From: Thermodesulfovibrionia bacterium
Lineage (GTDB): Bacteria; Nitrospirota; Thermodesulfovibrionia; UBA6902
Assembly: GCA_945786855.1 (NCBI GenBank)
Contig: CALZGI010000029.1
Span: 1 to 38,463 of the forward strand
Length of the DNA: 38,463 bases
Direction of reading: 5' to 3'
Part shown: positions 33,336-38,463 of the stretch, piece after piece
How positions within the stretch are numbered: the first letter of the stretch is position 1
Layout: each line of letters begins with the position of its first letter
The notes under the pieces: model-generated
Told to the model about the DNA's origin: nothing
The model's database searches: none
What the model saw: the letters and a program-made list of their open reading frames with translations, nothing else
Translations under genes and position numbers: made by a program

Positions 33336-34364
33336 GTGGCTGTGGATTTCTTTCAAAAGGCTGAGGAGTATAGAAAAAAGGCAGAGTACAGCAAAGCGAT
33401 TGAGTTATACAATAAAGCACTGGCTCTCTGCAGGAATAATTCAGATATCACATGTGTCCTTGACTGTTATTTGTCCATAGCAGATACACTGCGCGCAAAG
33501 GGCGATTTCGTAAAATCAAAGGAGAGCTACAAAGAGGGACTGAGTCTTGCGGAAGCCCTTGATGACCTGTCTTCCGAGGCTGATGCGCTGGTTGGACTTG
33601 GCCTGAGCCTGCGGGCTCTCGGTGACTGGCCGGAAGCATTGAAGATGATTTATAAAGCATCCAGGATGTACAGGAATCTGAAGGACAGGAAAGGGGAGGC
33701 CTTCTCCATGTGGGCCCGAGCGGGTACATTCAGGATACAGGGTGACATAAGCAGGGCCATAAAGACATACAGCACATCCCTCGAAATGTTCAGAGAGTTA
33801 AAAGACCGATCGGGTATGGCATATTCATACTGCGGACTCGGAGGGAGTTCTAGAGTTGGCAGCCGGTTCGGGGACTCGGAGAAGTATTACAAAATGGCCA
33901 ATAGAATGTTCGGGCGACTTGATGACCGTTTCGGGCTTGCCTACTCTTTTTGCGGTCTGGGGAATGCCCGAAGGATGGACAGTGACTGGAAGAATTCACT
34001 GAAATACTTTCAACAGGCAGGAAGGTTGTACAGAAAAATAGGTGACAGGGTCAGCTATGCCTATACTCTCTGGAGTGTGGGCACTACCTATATGATGATC
34101 GGAAAAATTAAGCAGGCCCACGAACAGTACAGTGAGTCTGCCAGGTTCTTTCACGATACGAAAGATCCGAGGGGAGAGATTTACTGCATACTCGGCATGG
34201 GTGAAGTTGACTATTTAAGGGGGGAGAGGCTCAAGGCCAGGAAGGCTTTTCTAAAGGCTGATAAAAGCGCTGATCGGTACGGATTTAAGGTTGAGAAAAA
34301 ATATGCCGAAAGATTATTAAAAGCCCATGACGATAAAAAAGGGATCCCCATGAATATTCCCTGA
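33336..34364 (+). CDS. Cytosolic TPR-repeat protein
   Basis: The 342-residue protein is made almost wholly of tetratricopeptide repeats of about 40 residues, at least seven (for example SKAIELYNKALALCRNNSD, FVKSKESYKEGLSLAEALDD, WPEALKMIYKASRMYRNLKD, ISRAIKTYSTSLEMFRELKD, WKNSLKYFQQAGRLYRKIGD). The phase resembles Rapsyn/LGN-type TPRs. It has no signal peptide, so it should be cytosolic and mediate protein-protein contacts. GTG at 33336 is chosen as start, with GAGGTG a few bases before. It follows rpe by 69 bp, probably in one transcript. Confidence 0.88.
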   Translation: MAVDFFQKAEEYRKKAEYSKAIELYNKALALCRNNSDITCVLDCYLSIADTLRAKGDFVKSKESYKEGLSLAEALDDLSSEADALVGLGLSLRALGDWPEALKMIYKASRMYRNLKDRKGEAFSMWARAGTFRIQGDISRAIKTYSTSLEMFRELKDRSGMAYSYCGLGGSSRVGSRFGDSEKYYKMANRMFGRLDDRFGLAYSFCGLGNARRMDSDWKNSLKYFQQAGRLYRKIGDRVSYAYTLWSVGTTYMMIGKIKQAHEQYSESARFFHDTKDPRGEIYCILGMGEVDYLRGERLKARKAFLKADKSADRYGFKVEKKYAERLLKAHDDKKGIPMNIP

Positions 34365-34587
34365 GCGGACCGGGAAATCTATGGTGTTGTTGCGAAGTTT
34401 TGCAGCAGTCCGGGATGTCCGATGAGCTCATTTTATAGATTCAAAGTTTATTCCGGTTCTTTGCACTTATGGGATTTGAATTACGGGTGTCATTGCTTCA
34501 GCAGAGGCATAGGTTCTCTTTTCCTCCTGTATGGGCGCGAATTATTGAAATATAGCAGACTATTTGTTAGTATTGGATGGAATTGAC

Positions 34588-35085
34588 ATGAACACAACAG
34601 AAACAATGCATGGTGAATTAACTGAAGAGCCTTTACTGTTGAAAACTGCTGATATGTTGAACAGAGTAATCGCAAAGACGATCGATTTGATCATTGTTAT
34701 TGCCCTCTATGAAATAATACCAAAGGTCGGTTATCTGGCAGGCATTTCCTATCTTTTGATAGCCGATGGCCTTTTTCAGGGCAGAAGTGCAGGGAAGCGG
34801 CTGATTGGACTGAAAGTGATAATCCATGAGGACACAGGTATCCATTCATTTTGCGGGTTTAAAGAGTCTATCATCAGGAATTTGCCTTTTGCTGCCGGAT
34901 ATATTCTTTTCAGTATCATGAATGCGATACCCTTTATCGGGTGGCTCTTTGCCTATCTTATTGCTGCGGCGATCATAGTTTTTGAGAGTCTGATTATCCT
35001 TGGGAATGAGAAAGGTATCAGGCTCGGTGATGAGCTTGCGAAAACTCGTGTTGTTGAGGAAAGACAGGGAGGATTAAATGTTTAA
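34588..35085 (+). CDS. RDD family membrane protein
   Basis: The 165-residue protein has three to four membrane helices. The RDD domain shows [19 protein letters not shown] (family Arg-x-Asp-like start, RxxAxxxD), [16 protein letters not shown] in the middle and the RNLPF-type turn. The function of RDD proteins is unclear. The start chosen is ATG 34588, with a GGATGG purine stretch seven bases upstream. A TTG at 34564 is rejected. The stop overlaps mreB by eight bases, so the two genes are coupled. Confidence 0.85.
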   Translation: MNTTETMHGELTEEPLLLKTADMLNRVIAKTIDLIIVIALYEIIPKVGYLAGISYLLIADGLFQGRSAGKRLIGLKVIIHEDTGIHSFCGFKESIIRNLPFAAGYILFSIMNAIPFIGWLFAYLIAAAIIVFESLIILGNEKGIRLGDELAKTRVVEERQGGLNV

Positions 35086-36094
35086 TAAGATTCTTGGATG
35101 GTTTTCAAGTGATCTTGCCGTAGATCTGGGAACAGCGAATACGCTTGTATTTGTGAAGGGGAAGGGCATTGTCTGTAATGAACCTTCAGTTGTGGCCATA
35201 CAGAAAGACAAAGTGATAGCAGTAGGAACTGAGGCACAAAAAATGCTCGGCAGAACGCCTGCAAACATTGAAGCCATGAGGCCGCTGAAGGAAGGAGTTA
35301 TCGCTGACTTCGACAAGACGGGAGAAATGCTCAAGTATTTCATCAGAAAAGTTCACAACAGGAAGAGTTTTATTTCTCCCCGGATTGCTATTGGCGTTCC
35401 TTCGGGAATTACCCAGGTAGAACAGAGGGCAGTCAAGGATGCGGCGCAGGCATCAGGGGCGAGAGAAATTTATCTGATTGAGGAACCAATGGCCGCAGCA
35501 CTCGGGGTCGGGCTCCCGATCGGGGAACCTTCCGGAAACATGATTGTTGACATAGGTGGAGGCACCACTGATGTGGCGGTCATCTCTCTGCATGGCGTCG
35601 TCTACAGCAAAGCCGTACGAATGGGCGGCGACAAACTGGATGAGGATATAGTGAACCACATAAAGAGCAAAGGGCGGATTCTCATTGGTGACAGGACTGC
35701 CGAACAAATCAAAAGAGAGATCGGATCTGCGTATAAAATTGATGAAGAGAACAGATCCCTGGAAGTGAAAGGCAGGGACCTTGTTTCGGGCATTCCTAAA
35801 ACAATAACAATATTTGAAGATGAAATCCGCGGTGCAGTAAGCGAAACAATAACGGTTATAGTAAATGCAATTAAAGTTGCTCTGGAAAATACACCACCTG
35901 AACTTGCTTCTGACATTGTAGACAGAGGTATAGTACTTGCCGGCGGCGGGGCTCTCCTCAGAGGGCTGGATGCACTGATACGTCATGAAACGGGACTCCC
36001 TGTTATCGTGGCGGAAGAACCTCTGCTGGCTGTGGTCAAGGGCGTTGGAGATGTTCTGGATGATCTGGATATTTTAAGAAGAGTTTCCATATGA
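35078..36094 (+). CDS. mreB: Rod-shape determining protein MreB
   Basis: This bacterial actin directs lateral-wall peptidoglycan synthesis in rod-shaped cells. The 338-residue length is normal. Actin-fold motifs are [19 protein letters not shown] (phosphate 1), [16 protein letters not shown] (phosphate 2) and [15 protein letters not shown] (adenosine), with [14 protein letters not shown] between. It starts [16 protein letters not shown], with a GGAGG site seven bases before the ATG. It is followed by mreC after three bases. Confidence 0.98.
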   Translation: MFNKILGWFSSDLAVDLGTANTLVFVKGKGIVCNEPSVVAIQKDKVIAVGTEAQKMLGRTPANIEAMRPLKEGVIADFDKTGEMLKYFIRKVHNRKSFISPRIAIGVPSGITQVEQRAVKDAAQASGAREIYLIEEPMAAALGVGLPIGEPSGNMIVDIGGGTTDVAVISLHGVVYSKAVRMGGDKLDEDIVNHIKSKGRILIGDRTAEQIKREIGSAYKIDEENRSLEVKGRDLVSGIPKTITIFEDEIRGAVSETITVIVNAIKVALENTPPELASDIVDRGIVLAGGGALLRGLDALIRHETGLPVIVAEEPLLAVVKGVGDVLDDLDILRRVSI

Positions 36095-36097
36095 TAG

Positions 36098-36898
36098 ATG
36101 ACCGCAGATGTTAGAAAAAAATTAATCTTCTTTGTCTTTCTTGTTTTCCTCTTTATGGGGTTGCTTACATATCAGAGTATCAAAGGTGAAGGCCGCTTCA
36201 TCGATTTTCCTCTTTACCCCTTAAGGCTTCTTGAACAGGGGACTTCTTTCGTTGTAAAAGGCGTAAAAGATGCCGTGAGCAGCTATGTCCTTATTGTTGG
36301 AAAAGAGGAGGAAAACAGAAGACTGCTTGAAAAAATCAGCGGCTTCGAGCAGGAGAAAAATCGGTATACTGAGACATTCCAGGAGAATGAAAGGCTGAGA
36401 AAGATCCTGCAGCTGAAATCTGAAAGACCAGACTACATCGCATCAGCGGAAGTGTTTGCGAGAGAGCCTACGAACTGGTTCCAGATGGTGGGGATTAATA
36501 AGGGTGCAAAAGACGGCATTGTCAGGGATATGGTCGCCGTTACGCCTGTCGGGCCAGTGGGGAGAATTCACCGGGTCTTTGATAGAGAGGCAAATGTAAT
36601 ACTCATTACTGACGTTAATTCTTCTGTGGCTGTAAGGCTGCAATCGTCCCGAGTTGAGGGGATGCTAGAGGGAAGGGGCGATAACCGGTGTTATTTGAAA
36701 TATATTCCCAGAGAAATAAAGATCCAGATTGGAGAGAAGTTAATAACGTCCGGTCTTGACGGTATATTTCCTGCTGGACTTTTAATTGGCTCTGTTTCGG
36801 ATATCGAATACTCGGGAGAAGACATATTTCAGCAGATTGAGGTTATACCGGCCCAGGATATACATACTTTAGAAGAGGTGGCCATACTTCAGAAATGA
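36098..36898 (+). CDS. mreC: Rod-shape determining protein MreC
   Basis: This bitopic membrane protein links MreB to the periplasmic wall machinery. The 266 residues comprise an N-terminal membrane helix (about 9-24), a coiled coil (about 66-110, KEEENRRLLEKISGFEQEKN) and the beta-rich MreC domain (about 115-260), including VARE-like AREPTNWFQMVGINKGAKDG, DVNSSVAVRLQ and ITSGLDGIFPAGLLIGSV. The ATG at 36098 lies just after the mreB stop. The stop overlaps mreD by four bases. Confidence 0.97.
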   Translation: MTADVRKKLIFFVFLVFLFMGLLTYQSIKGEGRFIDFPLYPLRLLEQGTSFVVKGVKDAVSSYVLIVGKEEENRRLLEKISGFEQEKNRYTETFQENERLRKILQLKSERPDYIASAEVFAREPTNWFQMVGINKGAKDGIVRDMVAVTPVGPVGRIHRVFDREANVILITDVNSSVAVRLQSSRVEGMLEGRGDNRCYLKYIPREIKIQIGEKLITSGLDGIFPAGLLIGSVSDIEYSGEDIFQQIEVIPAQDIHTLEEVAILQK

Positions 36899-37374
36899 GG
36901 CCCTTACTGTTTTATTTGTTGTTTGCCTACTGTGTACTCACAGTGCAGGCGATTTTTTTCAAAGGGATAAAACCGGACTTTGTGCTTGTGCTCGTATGTC
37001 TGTACTCGTTGAAGTACGGTCAAGTGAAAGGAATTGCCTACGGTGCCCTGTCGGGGATGTTGATTGACACTGTATCAGGATTTATTCTCGGACCTCACAT
37101 TATCAGCAAGTCAATTGCAGGATTTCTCCTGGGGATGTTGAAAGAGCACCTCTTCCAGTGGAATCTCTTTATCAACACCCTGGTTATGGCCTTCCTCTCT
37201 GTTATCAACATTTTTCTTGTTTACCTGGTGCTTGAGGCTTTTTCGAAGGTATCATTTATGAACAGGTCAATAGAGATATCAGTTATTGAAATTGTCTATA
37301 CAACGATTGCCGCACTGATCCTCTATCCTGTTTTTAATCCCCTCAGGGACAAAGCAGGTGATTCACCGTTCTGA
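36895..37374 (+). CDS. mreD: Rod-shape determining protein MreD
   Basis: This is a small polytopic inner-membrane protein of 159 residues with about five helices. Family hallmarks are GIKPDFVLVLVCLYSLKYG (helix 2) and GIAYGALSGMLIDTVSGFILGPHI (given here as GALSGMLIDTVSG), in which the glycines and Asp are conserved in MreD. It overlaps mreC by four bases (ATGA) and precedes the PBP2 gene by 101 bp. Confidence 0.95.
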   Translation: MRPLLFYLLFAYCVLTVQAIFFKGIKPDFVLVLVCLYSLKYGQVKGIAYGALSGMLIDTVSGFILGPHIISKSIAGFLLGMLKEHLFQWNLFINTLVMAFLSVINIFLVYLVLEAFSKVSFMNRSIEISVIEIVYTTIAALILYPVFNPLRDKAGDSPF

Positions 37375-37475
37375 AGACGGGATCGAAGAGCAGCTGTTTT
37401 ACGAAATAACAGGCAACAAATAGTATTGAACAGGCTGAGAAGAACGCATTATCAGGATCACGGAAGAGAATCTGA

Positions 37476-38463
37476 ATGAAAAAAAGACTTGCCATTACTT
37501 TGTATATTGTAGTTGTCATATCAGGGATATTCGTTTTCAGACTCTGGCATCTGCAGGTACTGAGAGGGAATGACTATAAAAGGATCGATGAACGCAACAG
37601 GCAGCGGGTCTTAAGTATTGTTCCGGCCAGGGGAATAATTTACGACAGACATGGCAGGCCTCTTGTAAAAAATATTCCTTCCTTTGATGTGGCAGTTGTG
37701 AAAGAGGATATCCCGAAAGATCCAGCGACCCTTGCTGCGCTGGGAAGTCTTATCGGTCTTGGTCAGGATGAAATACTTTTAAAGCTGAACAGTAAATCAA
37801 GGAAATCATTTGAGCCCATTACTCTGAAAGAAGATGTGTCTTTTGATCAAGTTGCAAAAGTGGAGGCAAAGAAAATTGATTTCCCCGGACTTCAGATAAA
37901 AATTCTGAATGGAAGGGAATATATTTATGGACATTCAGCCAGTCATCTGCTCGGCTATCTCGGCAATATGAGCGTAGCTCAGATGAAAAACCCGGAATAC
38001 AGCGGTGTTCCGAGAGAATCGGTTATAGGACAGTTTGGCATTGAAAAGGTCTATGACCGGACATTGAGGGGGATCGCCGGGAAGAAAATTATCGAGGTCG
38101 ATGCTGTAGGCAGCATAATTAAAGTTGTAAGGATACAAAGGCCGATTAAAGGGAGAAACATCAAGCTTACCATCGATATTGATCTTCAGATAGAGGCAGA
38201 GAAGAGCTTGAGAGGGAAAGCCGGGGCAGTGGTTGCATTAAACACGGAAACGGGAGAAGTGCTGGCCCTTGCAAGCGCTCCTACTTTTGATCCCAATCTT
38301 TTTGTGAGAGGGATAGATCGCGGGGAATGGAAAAGACTTGTTAATAATCCGAGAAAACCCCTGTTAAACAGGGCCATTCAGAGCCAGTACCCGCCGGGAT
38401 CAACCTTTAAAATAGTGACAGCCATAGCTGCCCTTGAAGAGGGGCTGATAACAGAGTATACGA
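37476..38463 (+). CDS. mrdA: Penicillin-binding protein 2 (peptidoglycan transpeptidase), 5' part
   Basis: This frame starts at ATG 37476 and remains open to the window end, giving 329 residues, about half of a typical PBP2 (600-650). The N-terminal membrane helix spans about 5-24, followed by the RIDERNRQRVLSIVPARGIIYDRHGRPL pedestal motif (quoted in part). The transpeptidase domain starts near residue 225, with YPPGSTFK holding the active-site Ser at about residue 309 (S-T-F-K). The SxN and KTG motifs would lie outside. It is placed after mreBCD, as in most rod-shaped bacteria, and rodA probably follows. The ribosome site (GGAAGAG) is about seven bases upstream. Confidence 0.96.
   Translation, partial: MKKRLAITLYIVVVISGIFVFRLWHLQVLRGNDYKRIDERNRQRVLSIVPARGIIYDRHGRPLVKNIPSFDVAVVKEDIPKDPATLAALGSLIGLGQDEILLKLNSKSRKSFEPITLKEDVSFDQVAKVEAKKIDFPGLQIKILNGREYIYGHSASHLLGYLGNMSVAQMKNPEYSGVPRESVIGQFGIEKVYDRTLRGIAGKKIIEVDAVGSIIKVVRIQRPIKGRNIKLTIDIDLQIEAEKSLRGKAGAVVALNTETGEVLALASAPTFDPNLFVRGIDRGEWKRLVNNPRKPLLNRAIQSQYPPGSTFKIVTAIAALEEGLITEYT

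Noticed and set aside
34545-34573. TTGAAA-N17-TAGTAT as a promoter for the RDD-mreB operon
   Set aside because: Its start site would fall almost on the RDD gene's ribosome-binding stretch, leaving no leader.
35453-35986. Minus-strand open frame over mreB
   Set aside because: It is the reverse shadow of mreB with biased composition and no family resemblance.

Overview
The window is 38.5 kb of an ordinary-looking bacterial chromosome of medium GC content. Nothing in it identifies a species. The cell envelope is Gram-negative in style: PEP-CTERM sorting, lipoproteins, dTDP-rhamnose synthesis and an mreBCD-PBP2 rod-shape cluster. The exosortase-linked acyltransferase and ATPase, the non-mevalonate isoprenoid genes and the HrcA/CIRCE control of groESL would suit Nitrospirota (Thermodesulfovibrionia-like) or a deltaproteobacterial lineage. 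That placement is an inference and only moderately secure.

Layout. 1-3,430 (minus strand): the start of a B12-binding radical SAM protein, then groL and groS behind a perfect CIRCE operator, then a rhomboid protease. 3,549-3,964: tmRNA with its own promoter and terminator. 4,023-7,074: a DUF4126 membrane protein, an ABC-F ATPase and a small unknown gene. 7,111-11,167 (minus strand): a cation/proton antiporter, an RCK/TrkA-type regulator with an extra C-terminal domain, and a SpmA-SpmB fusion. 11,271-13,299: a stand-alone RuvC-like nuclease, a DUF1353 protein and a secreted TPR protein. 13,336-17,104 (minus strand): tlyA, dxs and ispA. 17,404-22,450: an acyl-CoA synthetase, then a dTDP-rhamnose operon.

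22,637-28,252 is the accessory part: a PEP-CTERM protein, an exosortase-type acyltransferase, a short TPR lipoprotein, an ExeA-like ATPase and an FAD oxidoreductase. No exosortase lies in the window, so these look like satellites of an exopolysaccharide/exosortase system encoded elsewhere. 28,268-29,889 holds three small envelope proteins (FN3, lipoprotein, coiled coil). 30,011-34,364 holds def, fmt, a PASTA protein, rpe and a TPR protein. 34,588-38,463 holds an RDD protein, mreB, mreC, mreD and the 5' part of mrdA (PBP2).

The most interesting non-coding signal is a leader of about 240 nt ahead of the PEP-CTERM gene. It has a near-consensus sigma-70 promoter (TTGACA-N17-TTTAAT), nested helices, a repeated GCAGTA motif, competing GACGC/GCGTC pairings and a segment complementary to the ribosome-binding site. 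It reads like a cis-regulatory RNA that I cannot match to a known class. A second oddity is an 81-bp inverted repeat made of eight GGCGATA-like heptamers between divergent genes at about 11.2 kb. Most of the rest is conserved housekeeping.
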